A stretch of 64,000 bases of DNA from Thalassobaculum fulvum (GCF_014652915.1 NZ_BMZS01000001.1:124001-188000); one strand, 5' to 3'; positions 18,631 to 28,714 are shown, counted from the stretch's first letter. A program made the numbers and translations. The notes: generated by a model not told the origin, from the sequence alone.

Positions 18631-19282
18631 GATCGTCTCCCTGCTCGCGGCCCGCCGCCGCCATGTCCAGCAGCGCCGCCAGCATCGCGCTGCGGTCCGC
18701 CAGGGTCGGGCACTCCAGCAGCCCCTGCTTCTCGCCGGGCTCGAACGGGCAGATCATCGCCAGCGTGGTCACCAGCCGCTCGTCCGGGGTCGCCCGGATG
18801 CTGTTCCAGTCGGCCTTGATGCCCTGAACGGCGAAATAACGCTTCAACCGCTCGATCAGCGCGTCCCGGTCGAGCTCGACCGCCGGCGGCGGCGCCAGGT
18901 CGTCGCGGAACCGTCCCCAGTCGACCTGGGCCCGGCGGTAGCCGCGCATCGACGCGATCTCGCCGAGGATGGCGAACCGGCAGACCCCGGTCAGGGTGAT
19001 CAGGAAGCGCCCGTCGTCGGTCTCGGCGAACTGGCTGATCCGGCCGGCGCAGCCGACCTCGTACAGTTCGGGAGCCTCGGCCGGGTCGTCCGCCCGGCGC
19101 GGCTGGATCATGCCGATCAGCCGGCCGGCGCCCAGCGCGTCCTGGGTCATCGCCAGATAACGCGGCTCGAAGATGTTCAGCGGCAGCTTGCCGCGCGGCA
19201 GCAGCAGCACCCCGCTCAACGGGAACACCGGCAATGTCGCCGGGAGTTCCTCGAACCGGGAACTGAAGGGGGAATCCTGCAT
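18617..19282 (-). CDS. LON peptidase substrate-binding domain protein
   Basis: 221 residues that match only the N-terminal substrate-binding part of Lon: [15 protein letters not shown], then [11 protein letters not shown], and a central CRF motif in LTGVCRFAI. There is no AAA+ or protease domain. Stand-alone proteins of this type are common in Alphaproteobacteria, and their role is not settled. It sits between cnoX and the Trm112-like gene, with a 14-bp overlap to the latter, so it belongs to the same transcript. Confidence 0.88.
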   Translation of the reverse strand: MQDSPFSSRFEELPATLPVFPLSGVLLLPRGKLPLNIFEPRYLAMTQDALGAGRLIGMIQPRRADDPAEAPELYEVGCAGRISQFAETDDGRFLITLTGVCRFAILGEIASMRGYRRAQVDWGRFRDDLAPPPAVELDRDALIERLKRYFAVQGIKADWNSIRATPDERLVTTLAMICPFEPGEKQGLLECPTLADRSAMLAALLDMAAAGREQGDDHVRH

Positions 19283-19307
19283 GCCGCGCCGGGCGCCGAT
19301 CCCGCCG

Positions 19308-20237
19308 TCAGGAGAACAGCAGAGACGCGAGGCGGCGGCGCGCCGCCACCGTGTTCGGGTCGGTCGGGCCGAGCGCCTCGAAATACTTGAGGAGCTGCTT
19401 GCGCGCCGCTTCCTCCTGCCATTTGCGGTCGATCCGGATGCTCTCGAGCAGCTGGTCGAGCGCCGCCTCGGCCTCGCCGGTCGCGTACAGCGCCGACGCC
19501 AGGTCCAGGCGGGCCTGATGGTCCTTCGGGTCGGCCTCGATGCGGGCCCGCAGCCCGGCGACCTCGCCGGCCGCCTTGGCCCCCTGCTCCGACAGCTCGA
19601 TCTGGGTCACCACCGCCTGGATCGCCTTGTCGGCCCGGATCGTGTCGTCCAGCGCCTCGAGCACCTCCTTGGCCTCGGCGGCCCGGCCGTCGGCGATCAG
19701 GCACTTCAGGAAGCCGGCATAGGCGAGCGCGTTCTCCGGATCGTGCTGCATCACCTGCTGGTACACGGCGCCGGCCGACCGGTGGTCGCCCTGCTCGAGC
19801 AGCGCGTCGGCCTGCTCCATGGCCTGGGCGACCGGCGAGTGCGAGGCGGCGCCGCCGGTCAGGCGGTCGATCAGCTGCTGGATCTGGCTCTCCGGCACCG
19901 CGCCCTGGAAGCCGTCCACCGGCTGGCCGTTCTTGAAGGCATAGACCGTCGGGATCGACTGGATGCGCAGCTGCTGGGCGATCTCCGGGCACTCGTCGAC
20001 GTTGACCTTGACCAGCTTGACCGCCCCGGCGGCGTTGCGCACCACCCGCTCCAGCACCGGCGTCAGCTGCTTGCACGGCCCGCACCACGGGGCCCAGAAA
20101 TCCACCAGGACCGGCGTCTGCATCGACGCGTCCACCACGTCGGCCATGAAGGTCGCGGTGGTGGCGTCCTTGATCGTGCCGGCGGGTGCCGCCGCCGGTG
20201 CGGCGGCGCTGCCATCGAGCCCCAGAATCGATTCCAT
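19308..20237 (-). CDS. cnoX: Thioredoxin-TPR chaperedoxin CnoX (YbbN)
   Basis: 309 residues. The N-terminal thioredoxin domain (about 20-130) has an intact WCGPCK active site and the cis-proline loop IQSIPTVY. The rest is alpha-helical with TPR-like repeats used to hold clients and contact GroEL. The active CxxC means it can exchange disulfides, unlike the E. coli protein, which has lost one Cys. CnoX protects proteins from bleach-type oxidation. GAGGGAAG precedes the ATG. It heads the run through Lon-domain, Trm112 and DUF971 genes. Confidence 0.9.
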   Translation of the reverse strand: MESILGLDGSAAAPAAAPAGTIKDATTATFMADVVDASMQTPVLVDFWAPWCGPCKQLTPVLERVVRNAAGAVKLVKVNVDECPEIAQQLRIQSIPTVYAFKNGQPVDGFQGAVPESQIQQLIDRLTGGAASHSPVAQAMEQADALLEQGDHRSAGAVYQQVMQHDPENALAYAGFLKCLIADGRAAEAKEVLEALDDTIRADKAIQAVVTQIELSEQGAKAAGEVAGLRARIEADPKDHQARLDLASALYATGEAEAALDQLLESIRIDRKWQEEAARKQLLKYFEALGPTDPNTVAARRRLASLLFS

Positions 20238-20344
20238 CGGTGCTTCCCTCGCTCTCGGTCAGGATAATGTAAAGCCGGCGGTCGCCCAGACAAGCCGCGC
20301 CCCCGGAACGGCTGCGGTGCCGGCCGCTTTCGTGCCCACCGGGT

Positions 20345-20884
20345 TCAGCCGGCGGTGGCCGGGTCGAGGTCCATGACCCGCGGCGTGTGGCCGCAGGACT
20401 CCACGAACCGGACCAGGTCCTCCGGCGACACCGCGATCGTCGTGGTGTTCACCAGCGGGTGGTAGTTCAGCGGCCGGTGCCCGAGCATCGCCCCGTCGAG
20501 GATGACCTCGACCTCGACCGCGGTGTCGTTGATCAGCGCGAACGGCGACACCGCCCCGGGAACGACGCCCAGCACCCGCATCAGCCGGTCGGCGCTGCCG
20601 AACGACAGCCGGACGCCGCCCAGCAGGGCGCCCAGCGCCTTCAGGTCGATCGGCCGGTCCTCCAGGCACACCACCAGCCACATCGCGCCCTTGCGGTCGC
20701 GCAGGAACAGGTTCTTGCAGTGGCCGCCCGGCAGGTCGCCGCGCAGCGCCTTGGAGTCCTCGACCGTGAACAGCGGCGGATGGTCGTGCCGGGTGTACCC
20801 GATCCCCAGTTCGTCCAGGCGGGCGAGCAGGGTCTCCGGGCTGGTGGGCAGCTCGGCTTCGGGGCTGGTCGCGGGGTCGGACAT
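20345..20884 (-). CDS. YbaK/ProX-type prolyl-tRNA deacylase
   Basis: 179 residues with the YbaK/EbsC fold. HCKNLFLRDRKG carries the family Lys that holds the tRNA end, and GSADRLMRVLGVVPGAVSPFALIND the GxxSP loop. Proteins of this length and motif (ProX, ProXp-ala) remove Ala mischarged onto tRNA-Pro in the cytoplasm. Specificity among YbaK, ProX and related editors cannot be fixed here. The start MSDPATS is chosen because upstream codons are low-complexity. Confidence 0.85.
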   Translation of the reverse strand: MSDPATSPEAELPTSPETLLARLDELGIGYTRHDHPPLFTVEDSKALRGDLPGGHCKNLFLRDRKGAMWLVVCLEDRPIDLKALGALLGGVRLSFGSADRLMRVLGVVPGAVSPFALINDTAVEVEVILDGAMLGHRPLNYHPLVNTTTIAVSPEDLVRFVESCGHTPRVMDLDPATAG

Positions 20885-21136
20885 GGCTCGGCCTCGTGCG
20901 GTGGGCGCGATTTCTCGGCGGCGCCGTCTCTCGATCGGCGCGCCCGGTTGTAGCCAACCGCCGTCCGGAAGGGAAGACTTGCACCCCCGGCCCCGGAACC
21001 TGGCGGGAACTCCTTGCAATCACTGGAAAAGCCCGCCGGCTGCCACCGCAAAAATTTTCTTACGAGACCGCTTGCATTCGGCAAACTCGACGGTATTATC
21101 CGCGGCCTCGACGCCGTCTACGGACGGAAACGGAGC

Positions 21137-21211
21137 GCGGGCGTAGCTCAGGGGTAGAGCACAACCTTGCCAAGGTTGGGGTCGTGAGTTCGAATCTCAT
21201 CGCCCGCTCCA
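21137..21211 (+). tRNA. tRNA-Gly (anticodon GCC)
   Basis: The 7-bp acceptor stem GCGGGCG/CGCCCGC, the D-arm TAGCTCAGGGGTAGAGC and the T-arm GTTCGAATC are intact. The anticodon stem CAACC/GGTTG encloses the loop TTGCCAA, giving GCC. The discriminator is T and the 3' CCA is encoded (21209-21211). A TTTTT run begins two bases later and may end transcription. Confidence 0.97.
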
Positions 21212-21271
21212 ATTTTTCGCACACAAAGACGACGTGACGGCAGGCGCCCTCGGGCCGCTCCCCCCGATCGG

Positions 21272-22282
21272 TCACGTCCCGAACCGCTCGCGCCAGCCCG
21301 CGAGCTGTTCGAGCGTCGCGTTCCCCCCGCACAGCACCAGGCCGAGCGTTCCCGCGCCCCCAGTCCCCGCGCCCCCAGTCCCCGCGCCCCCAGTCCCCGT
21401 ACCCCCGGTGCGCTCGATCACCCTGCGGGCCGCCGGCACCAGGCAGCCGGCTGCCGGCTCGACCCAGCAGCGCGCCTCCTCGGCCAAGGCCACCGTGCCG
21501 GCGACCGCCTCGGCGTCCGACACCACCAGCACGTCCTCCAGCAGCGCCTTGGCGTGCGCCAGGGTCAGCGCCGAGACCACCGGCGCGCCCAGGGTCGAGG
21601 AGATCGACGTCGGCCTGATCGGCACCGGCGCACCGGCGGCCAGCGCCCGGGTCATGGCGTCGGCGCCCTCGGTCTCCACCCCCCACACCCGGATCGCCGG
21701 GTCGGCGGCCTTCAGGGCCGTCGCCACCCCGGCCGCCAGCGCGCCGCCGCCGATGCTGACCAGAACGTCGGTCAGGCCCGGGGCGTCCGCCGCCATCTCC
21801 AGGCCGGCGGTCCCGTGCCCGGCGACGATCACCGGATCGTCGTAGGCGTGAATGTAGGTGAGCCCGCGCGAACGCTGCTCGTCGGCGACCGCGAAAGCGG
21901 CGGCGACGTCGGGGGCGACGATCAGCTCGGCGCCGTCGGCCCGCACCCGCGCCTTGGAGCGCTCCGGCGCCGCCGCCGGCATCACGATGGTGGCCGCCAG
22001 CCCGATCCGGCGGGCGATCATCGCCATGGCGATCCCGTGATTGCCGCCGCTGACCGTCAGCAGGCCGCGGGCCCGCTCCGCCTCCGACAGCGACAGCACC
22101 TTGTTGACGATTCCGCGCGGCTTGAAGCAGCCGGAGTCCTGCAGGGTCTCGAGCTTGAGCGCGACCGGTCGGCCCAGCAGCGCCGACAGCCCGGCACTGG
22201 CGACCGTCGGGGTGCGCTGCACGTGGCCGGCGATCGTCCGGGCGGCCCGACGGACGGCATCGGCGGTGACGAGGTCGGTCAT
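21272..22282 (-). CDS. Threonine/serine dehydratase, PLP fold type II
   Basis: 336 residues. The PLP lysine sits in SGCFKPRG, the glycine loop is SIGGGALAAG, and SGGNHG binds the substrate carboxylate. The enzyme deaminates threonine or serine to the 2-keto acid. The length is that of catabolic or racemase-related members with no C-terminal ACT domain, so allosteric isoleucine control is unlikely. Near the C-terminus a GTGGA pentapeptide repeat, made by 15-bp tandem DNA copies, is inserted before the last strand. Serine racemase is an alternative. Confidence 0.85.
   Translation of the reverse strand: MTDLVTADAVRRAARTIAGHVQRTPTVASAGLSALLGRPVALKLETLQDSGCFKPRGIVNKVLSLSEAERARGLLTVSGGNHGIAMAMIARRIGLAATIVMPAAAPERSKARVRADGAELIVAPDVAAAFAVADEQRSRGLTYIHAYDDPVIVAGHGTAGLEMAADAPGLTDVLVSIGGGALAAGVATALKAADPAIRVWGVETEGADAMTRALAAGAPVPIRPTSISSTLGAPVVSALTLAHAKALLEDVLVVSDAEAVAGTVALAEEARCWVEPAAGCLVPAARRVIERTGGTGTGGAGTGGAGTGGAGTLGLVLCGGNATLEQLAGWRERFGT
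21361..21405. repeat. Three tandem 15-bp units inside the dehydratase gene
   Basis: CAGTCCCCGCGCCCC occurs at 21361 and 21376, with a two-base variant at 21391; a partial copy precedes them. The array adds GTGGA pentapeptides to the enzyme without breaking the frame. Confidence 0.93.
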
Positions 22283-22297
22283 GGGCGGGCTCCCGGC

Positions 22298-22372
22298 GGC
22301 AAGGGTCGATCGGCAAGGGTCGATCGGCGAGGGTCGAGGCGGCGAAGGGCGGCGCGACGAAGGGCGGCGCGG
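22298..22372. repeat. Short tandem repeats upstream of the dehydratase gene
   Basis: GGCAAGGGTCGATC (14 bp) is repeated at 22298 and 22312 with a partial third copy; a 15-bp unit starting CGAAGGGCGGCGC is repeated at 22343 and 22358. The array lies in the untranslated region just 5' of the dehydratase start codon. Confidence 0.88.
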
Positions 22373-22545
22373 CAGTCTAGACCGGATCCGGCGCACGTTC
22401 AGCCTTCCGGCCGGCGGCCCACGGTACGGAGCCGCGGCGACCGTCCCCGCCCGGGCGATTGCCGACCGCCGCGACTATCAATATCCTCGGCCGGCGCGTT
22501 TACGTTGTTGAGTCGTCTGTCGATTCTCAGAAGGGTGATTGAAGC

Positions 22546-23652
22546 ATGGCCCGTAACCCGTACTGGTCTTCATACTATGCCGGCCTGGCAACCACCCTGA
22601 TCGCGAACGACGGTACCGCGGCCGCCGGCTTCGGGGCCTCGACCAGCACCTACTACGAGTACGAGGCGTACACCGTCGGATACCTGTCGAGCAGCGACAC
22701 GCTCGACTTCGTGCCGGTGGCGATGGAGGCGGGCAGCGCCTACACCATCGTGTCCTCCGGCTCGTACCAGACCTCGATCTCGGTGTTCGATTCCCAGGGC
22801 TACCTGCACCTGTTCGTGGACGGCGACGACATCGGAGCCACCGACGACTACCCCTACGATTCGATCGTCGCCTTCGAACCGGACAGCGGCGGCACCTACT
22901 ACGTCATGGTCGGCTACGAGTACGGCAGCTACACCGGCTCCTGGCAGATGCTGATCGCCCGCGACGTCGGCAACGACGGGGTCAACAGCCTGACCGCCAC
23001 CACGACGACGACGACGACCACGACCACGACGACCAACACCGTGGCCGGGACCGACAGCGGCGACGCGCTGGTCGGCACGTCTGGCGCCGACGTGATGCGC
23101 GGCTACGGCGGCGACGACACCGTCACCGGCGGCGACGGCACGGACGTCATCTACGGCAACCAGGGCGTGGACATCCTGAGCGGCGGCGGCGGCGAGGACA
23201 CCCTGTACGGCGGCCAGAACGGCGGCGAGCTCACCGGCGACCCGGCAGCCTACCGGACCGGGACGGAATGGTTGTACGGGAACGGCGGCAACGACATCCT
23301 GTACGGCAATTTCGGGGCCGACGTGATGGACGGCGGCAGCGGCGACGATACCCTGCTGGGCGGCCAGGACGCCGACACCCTCAGCGGCGGCGCCGGCAAC
23401 GACAGCATCAACGGCAACCGCGGCGACGACCTGATGTACGGCGGCGCCGGCAGCGACCTGTTCGGCGACGCCAGCGGCAACGACACGATCGGCGACTTCT
23501 CCTATGCGGATGGCGACCGCATCGTCCAGGGCTCCGCGACCTCGTCGATCGCCGACAGCTCCGGCGGCGCCCTGATCACCTTCCAGAGCGGCAACACCAT
23601 CACCCTGGTCGGCGTCAGCGCGTCGAGCGTCACGACCGACTACTTCACCTGA
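22546..23652 (+). CDS. Secreted RTX calcium-binding protein with PPC-like domain
   Basis: 368 residues. The first 140 or so form a beta-rich region like the bacterial pre-peptidase C-terminal domain (DTLDFVPVAMEAG, GGTYYVMVGY). A run of about twelve Thr links it to the RTX part (about 168-310), with nonapeptides such as GGDDTVTGG, GSGDDTLLG and GAGNDSING that bind calcium. There is no N-terminal signal peptide and the C-terminus is Ser/Thr-rich with terminal hydrophobics, as expected for type I secretion. No protease or lipase motif is present. No secretion genes are adjacent. It may be a small adhesin or matrix protein. Confidence 0.85.
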   Translation: MARNPYWSSYYAGLATTLIANDGTAAAGFGASTSTYYEYEAYTVGYLSSSDTLDFVPVAMEAGSAYTIVSSGSYQTSISVFDSQGYLHLFVDGDDIGATDDYPYDSIVAFEPDSGGTYYVMVGYEYGSYTGSWQMLIARDVGNDGVNSLTATTTTTTTTTTTTNTVAGTDSGDALVGTSGADVMRGYGGDDTVTGGDGTDVIYGNQGVDILSGGGGEDTLYGGQNGGELTGDPAAYRTGTEWLYGNGGNDILYGNFGADVMDGGSGDDTLLGGQDADTLSGGAGNDSINGNRGDDLMYGGAGSDLFGDASGNDTIGDFSYADGDRIVQGSATSSIADSSGGALITFQSGNTITLVGVSASSVTTDYFT

Positions 23653-23806
23653 GGGACCCGGTCACCCGAGGTCCTGGAGGCACCCGCCGCGCGAGCCGCC
23701 GTCCGCGCCCCAAACCGTAAGACTTCCGCCGCTTTCTTGGGTTTCGGCTTTGCGATACCCTCGCCGGGAGTGCGATCGGCGCAGCAAGACGCCGGGGGGA
23801 GGACAC

Positions 23807-26800
23807 ATGCGCGCCAGGAACGAGACCCAGAAGAGCGAGAAGATCGAGGCGGCCGTCGCCCTGGTCCACGAGCGGCTCCCGGAGGCGAAGGCCGGCATGG
23901 CGGAGCGCTTCCTGCGCCAGTTCTACGCCAACGTGGCACCGCAGGACCTGGTGGAGGAGGAGGCCGAGGACCTGTTCGGCGCCGCCATCACGGTCTGGGG
24001 GTTCGGCCGCGAGCGCGCGCCCGGCACCCCCAAGGTGCGGGTCTACAATCCGCGCTTCGAGGAGGTCGGCTGGCAGTCGACCCACACGGTCATCGAGATC
24101 GTCAACGACGACATGCCGTTCCTGGTGGATTCGGTGACCGCCGCGCTCACCACGATGGACCTGACCGTGCACCTGGTCATCCATCCGATCCTCCGGGTCA
24201 CCCGCGACGCCAAGGGCATCACCACGGCGCTGGCGGAGTCGGAGACCGCCGAAGCCGGGGCGGTCGCCGAGTCCTTCATGCACCTGCAGGTGTCCGAGCA
24301 GACCTCCGCCCGGGCGCTCGAGGAGATCCAGACGACCCTGCTGGCGGTGCTGTCCGACGTGCGCGCCGCGGTCGAGGACTGGCGGGCCATGCGCCAGACC
24401 ATGCTCGACGTCATCGCCGGGGTCGAGAAGGCCCCGCCGTCGACCATGTCCGGGGGCGACGTCGCGGAGGTCTGCGCCTTCCTGCGCTGGCTCGAGGACA
24501 ATCACTACACCTTCCTCGGCTACCGCCGGTACGACTATGTCGGCAGCGGCAGCAAGGCGCAGATGGAGGTGACCGCGGGCACCGGCCTCGGCATCCTGCG
24601 GTCGCCGGAGGTTCAGGTGTTCGACGGCATGCGGGAGCTCGGCAAGCTGCCGCCGGAAGTCCGCGAGTTCCTGCTCAGCCCGACCCTGCTGCTGATCATG
24701 AAGGCCAACCGGGCCTCGACCGTGCACCGGCCGGTGCCGCTCGACTCGATCACCGTCAAGATCATCGAGAAGGGCAAGGTGGTCGGCGAGCACCGGTTCC
24801 TCGGCCTGTTCACCTCGGTCGCCTACAACCAGAGCCCGAAGGAGATCCCGCTGCTCCGGCAGCGGGTCGCCAAGCTGGTGGAGCGGGCCGGCTTCCGCCC
24901 GGCCAGCCACGACGGCAAGGCGCTGGTCAACATCCTGGAGACGTTCCCGCGCGACGAGCTGTTCCAGGCCGGCGAGGACGAGCTGTACGACATCGCGATC
25001 GGCGTGCTGCACCTGCAGGAACGCCAGAAGACCGCGGTGTTCGTGCGCCGGGACGCCTTCGAGCGCTTCGTGTCGGTGCTGGTCTACGTCCCGCGCGATC
25101 ACTACAACACCCAGCTCCGGCTGGTCTTCCAGGACATCCTGGAACGGGCGTTCAACGGCCAGACCTCGGCCTTCTACACCCAGATGTCGGACTCGGTGCT
25201 GGCACGCCTGCAGTTCATCATCGCGACCACCCGCGGCGAGGTGCCGGAGGTCGACGTCGACGACCTGCTGGAGCGGCTGGTCGACGCCGGCCGGTCCTGG
25301 CCCGACAAGCTGCACGACGCGCTGGTCGAGACCCGCGGGGAGGAAGCCGCCAACAAGCTGTTCCGCCGCTACGGGCAGGCCTTCCCGACCAGCTACCGCG
25401 AATCCTACACGGCACACGCCGCGATCTTCGACATCGACCGGATGGAGGAGCTCGGCGCCGACGGCGACCTCGGCATGAACCTGTACCGGCCGGTCGGGGC
25501 CGACGAGGACGTGCTGCACCTCAAGCTGTTCCACCGCGGCTCGCCGGTGCCGCTGTCCGACGTCATGCCGATGCTCGAGAACATGGGCGTGCGGGTGCTG
25601 TCGGAAGTGCCGTTCGAGATGGGCGTGCGCGACTGCCCGGACGGGGTCTGGATCCACGACTTCGCCATGCGGCTGCGGTCCGGCGGCGGGATCGACCTCG
25701 GCGAGATCAAGCAGCCGTTCCAGGAGGCCTTCGCGGCGGTGTGGAAGCGCCGTATGGAGAACGACGGCTTCAATGCCCTGGTGCTGGGCGCCGGCCTCAA
25801 CTGGCGCGAGGTCACGGTTGTGCGGGCCTACGCGAAGTACCTGCGGCAGGCCGCCTTCACGTTCTCCCAGGACTACATGGAAGAGACGCTGCGGGCGAAC
25901 CCGAAGATCGCCCGCCGCCTGGCCCGGCTGTTCATCGCCCGGTTCGACCCCGACCGCGATCTCGGCCAGCGGGTGGCCCGCTGCCGCGAGCTGACGGTGG
26001 CGATCGAGGAGGGCCTGGAGCGGGTCGCGAACCTCGACCAGGACCGCATCCTGCGGCGGTTCCTGAACCTGATCCAGTCGACCCTGCGCACCAACTACTT
26101 CCAGCCGGCCGCCGACGGCCGGCCCAAGGATTACCTGTCGATCAAGCTCGACAGCCGGGCGGTCGACGAGCTGCCGCTGCCGCGGCCGCATGTCGAGATC
26201 TGGGTGTATTCGCCGCGGGTCGAGGCGGTGCACCTGCGCGGCGGCAAAGTGGCGCGCGGCGGCATCCGCTGGTCGGACCGGCGCGAGGACTTCCGGACCG
26301 AGATCCTCGGCCTGATGAAGGCCCAGCAGGTCAAGAACGCGGTGATCGTGCCGGTCGGCTCCAAGGGCGGCTTCGTGGTCAAGCATCCGCCGGCCGGCGG
26401 CGGCCGCGAGGAGGTCCAGGCCGAGGGCATCGAGTGCTACAAGATCCTGATGCGCGGGATGCTGGACATCACCGACAACATCCAGGGCAGCGACGTGGTG
26501 CCGCCGGCGCGCGTAGTGCGCTACGACGACGACGATCCCTACCTGGTGGTCGCCGCCGACAAGGGCACCGCGACCTTCTCGGACATCGCCAACGGGGTCA
26601 GCCAGGACTACGGGTTCTGGCTGGACGATGCGTTCGCGTCGGGCGGCTCGGCCGGCTACGACCACAAGAAGATGGGCATCACCGCCCGCGGCGCGTGGGA
26701 ATCCGTCAAGCGGCACTTCCGCGAGCTCGGCCGCGACATCCAGAGCGAGGATTTCAGCGTGATCGGCGTCGGCGACATGTCCGGCGACGTGTTCGGCAAC

Positions 26801-28714
26801 GGCATGCTGCTGTCCAGGCACATCCGGCTGATCGGCGCGTTCAACCACCTGCACGTGTTCGTCGACCCGGACCCCGACCCGGCCAAGAGCTGGGCCGAGC
26901 GCAAGCGGATGTTCGACCTGCCGCGCTCGACCTGGGCCGACTACGACGCCAAGCTGATCTCCAAGGGCGGCGGCGTGTTCGAGCGCAGCGCCAAGTCGAT
27001 CAAGCTGACCCCCGAGATCAAGGCGGCCTTCGGCCTGAACGTCGACCGCATCACCCCGAACGACCTGATAAGGGCGATGCTGGCGGCCCCGGTCGATCTG
27101 CTGTGGTTCGGCGGCATCGGCACCTACGTCAAGGCGTCGCGCGAGACCGCGGCCGAGGCCGGCGACCGGGCCAACGACGCGGTCCGGATCGACGCCCGGC
27201 AGCTCCGGGCCAAGGTGGTCGGCGAGGGCGCCAACCTCGGCGTCACCCAGCGCGGCCGCATCGAGTTCGCGTTGCGCGGCGGCCGCCTCAACACCGACGC
27301 CATCGACAACTCGGCCGGCGTCGACTGCTCGGACCACGAGGTCAACATCAAGATCCTGCTGGGCTCGGTGGTGGCCGCCGGCGACATGACGCTGAAGCAG
27401 CGCGACAACCTGCTGGAGGCGATGACCGACGACGTCGCCCAGCTGGTGCTGCGCGACAACTACGACCAGACCCAGGCGCTGTCGATCGCGGCCTCGCGCG
27501 CCGTCGACATGCTGGACGCCCAGTCCTGGCTGATCCGCGAGCTGGAGCGCGGCCACCTCAAGCTCAACCGCGCGATCGAGTTCCTGCCGGACGACGAGAC
27601 CCTGGCCGAGCGGGCGGCCAGCGGCGCCGGGCTGACCCGGCCGGAGATGGCGGTCCTGCTCGCCTACGCCAAGATGGCGCTGTACGACGAACTGCTGGAC
27701 AGCGACCTGCCGGACGACCCGCAGCTCGGCGCCGATCTGGCGCTGTACTTCCCGGCACGGCTGCGCGAGAGGCACGCCGACGCGATTCGGGACCACCGGC
27801 TGCGCCGCGAGATCATCGCCACCTCGGTGACCAACTCGATGATCAACCGGGTCGGCGCGGCGTTCGTCAACGCCATGCAGGAGCAGACCGGGGCGACGCC
27901 GTCCAGCATCGCCCGCGCCTATGCGATCGTGCGCGACGTGTTCGAGCTGCGCGCACTGTGGAGCGGCATCGAGAGCCTCGACAACAAGGTCCCGGCGGCG
28001 CTGCAGACCGCGATGCTGCTGGAGATCCAGGCGCTGGTCGAGCGGCTGACCGAGTGGTTCCTGCGCAACGGCCGGCAACCGCTGGACATCGCCGGCCATG
28101 TGGCGGAGTTCGGGCCGAGCATCGCCGAGCTCAAGGCCTGCCTCGCCGACGTGCTCGGCCCGCGCGACCGCGACCAGCTCGCGGCGGCCGCCAAGCGGTT
28201 CGCCGACAAGGGCGTGCCGCCGGATCTGGCCCACGCCATCGCCTCGCTCGACGTGCTGGCCTCGGCCTGCGACGTGGTGCGGCTGGCGGCGTCGTCCGGG
28301 CAGCCGGTCGGGACGGTGGCGGCGGTGTATTTCGGCGTCGGCGCCCGCTTTGCGCTGGACTGGCTGCGCGAGAAGGCCGGCGAGCTGACCGCCAACACCC
28401 ACTGGCAGAAGCTGGCGGTCGACGCCCTGATCGACGACTTCTTCCTGCACCAGAGCGTGCTGGCGCAGGACGTTCTGGCGCGGGCGGCCGAGAGCACCGG
28501 CGAGGACGAGGGCGCCGGCGAGGGTACCGGCCGCAAGCGCCGCAAGCAGGCCGGCAACGGGCCGGACGGCGCGATCGCGGCCTGGGCCGCCGGGCGGCGT
28601 GACGGCGTCGACCGGACCGACCGGCTGCTGGCCGACATCCGCGGCACCGACCAGGTCGACCTCGCCATGCTGGCCGTCGCCAACGGCCAGATGCGCAGCC
28701 TGCTCGCCCGGTGA
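23807..28714 (+). CDS. gdhB: Large NAD-specific glutamate dehydrogenase (180 kDa class)
   Basis: 1635 residues, the standard length of the L-180 class. Conserved parts include ISVIRSP-like ILRSPEVQVF (about 265), the catalytic stretch VPVGSKGGFVVKHPP (about 848), GDMSGDVFGNGM (about 990) and VGEGANLGVTQRGRIEF (about 1140). It converts glutamate to 2-oxoglutarate and ammonium with NAD, a catabolic step, probably as a hexamer; the long N-terminal ACT-like region takes allosteric signals. GGGGGGAGG precedes the ATG at 23807. The stop overlaps the next start by GTGA. The gene symbol follows usage in Pseudomonas and Streptomyces and may differ here. Confidence 0.96.
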   Translation: MRARNETQKSEKIEAAVALVHERLPEAKAGMAERFLRQFYANVAPQDLVEEEAEDLFGAAITVWGFGRERAPGTPKVRVYNPRFEEVGWQSTHTVIEIVNDDMPFLVDSVTAALTTMDLTVHLVIHPILRVTRDAKGITTALAESETAEAGAVAESFMHLQVSEQTSARALEEIQTTLLAVLSDVRAAVEDWRAMRQTMLDVIAGVEKAPPSTMSGGDVAEVCAFLRWLEDNHYTFLGYRRYDYVGSGSKAQMEVTAGTGLGILRSPEVQVFDGMRELGKLPPEVREFLLSPTLLLIMKANRASTVHRPVPLDSITVKIIEKGKVVGEHRFLGLFTSVAYNQSPKEIPLLRQRVAKLVERAGFRPASHDGKALVNILETFPRDELFQAGEDELYDIAIGVLHLQERQKTAVFVRRDAFERFVSVLVYVPRDHYNTQLRLVFQDILERAFNGQTSAFYTQMSDSVLARLQFIIATTRGEVPEVDVDDLLERLVDAGRSWPDKLHDALVETRGEEAANKLFRRYGQAFPTSYRESYTAHAAIFDIDRMEELGADGDLGMNLYRPVGADEDVLHLKLFHRGSPVPLSDVMPMLENMGVRVLSEVPFEMGVRDCPDGVWIHDFAMRLRSGGGIDLGEIKQPFQEAFAAVWKRRMENDGFNALVLGAGLNWREVTVVRAYAKYLRQAAFTFSQDYMEETLRANPKIARRLARLFIARFDPDRDLGQRVARCRELTVAIEEGLERVANLDQDRILRRFLNLIQSTLRTNYFQPAADGRPKDYLSIKLDSRAVDELPLPRPHVEIWVYSPRVEAVHLRGGKVARGGIRWSDRREDFRTEILGLMKAQQVKNAVIVPVGSKGGFVVKHPPAGGGREEVQAEGIECYKILMRGMLDITDNIQGSDVVPPARVVRYDDDDPYLVVAADKGTATFSDIANGVSQDYGFWLDDAFASGGSAGYDHKKMGITARGAWESVKRHFRELGRDIQSEDFSVIGVGDMSGDVFGNGMLLSRHIRLIGAFNHLHVFVDPDPDPAKSWAERKRMFDLPRSTWADYDAKLISKGGGVFERSAKSIKLTPEIKAAFGLNVDRITPNDLIRAMLAAPVDLLWFGGIGTYVKASRETAAEAGDRANDAVRIDARQLRAKVVGEGANLGVTQRGRIEFALRGGRLNTDAIDNSAGVDCSDHEVNIKILLGSVVAAGDMTLKQRDNLLEAMTDDVAQLVLRDNYDQTQALSIAASRAVDMLDAQSWLIRELERGHLKLNRAIEFLPDDETLAERAASGAGLTRPEMAVLLAYAKMALYDELLDSDLPDDPQLGADLALYFPARLRERHADAIRDHRLRREIIATSVTNSMINRVGAAFVNAMQEQTGATPSSIARAYAIVRDVFELRALWSGIESLDNKVPAALQTAMLLEIQALVERLTEWFLRNGRQPLDIAGHVAEFGPSIAELKACLADVLGPRDRDQLAAAAKRFADKGVPPDLAHAIASLDVLASACDVVRLAASSGQPVGTVAAVYFGVGARFALDWLREKAGELTANTHWQKLAVDALIDDFFLHQSVLAQDVLARAAESTGEDEGAGEGTGRKRRKQAGNGPDGAIAAWAAGRRDGVDRTDRLLADIRGTDQVDLAMLAVANGQMRSLLAR

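Noticed and set aside
22995-23036. A simple ACG/ACC repeat in the RTX gene as a phase-variable tract
   Set aside because: The units are three bases long and keep the frame whatever the copy number, so it cannot switch the gene off; it only sets hinge length.
23645-28450. A 1600-codon open frame on the strand opposite the glutamate dehydrogenase
   Set aside because: It is rich in His, Gln, Arg and Asp from antisense reading of GC-rich codons and has no motif or ribosome site. The plus strand gives a complete 1635-residue dehydrogenase.
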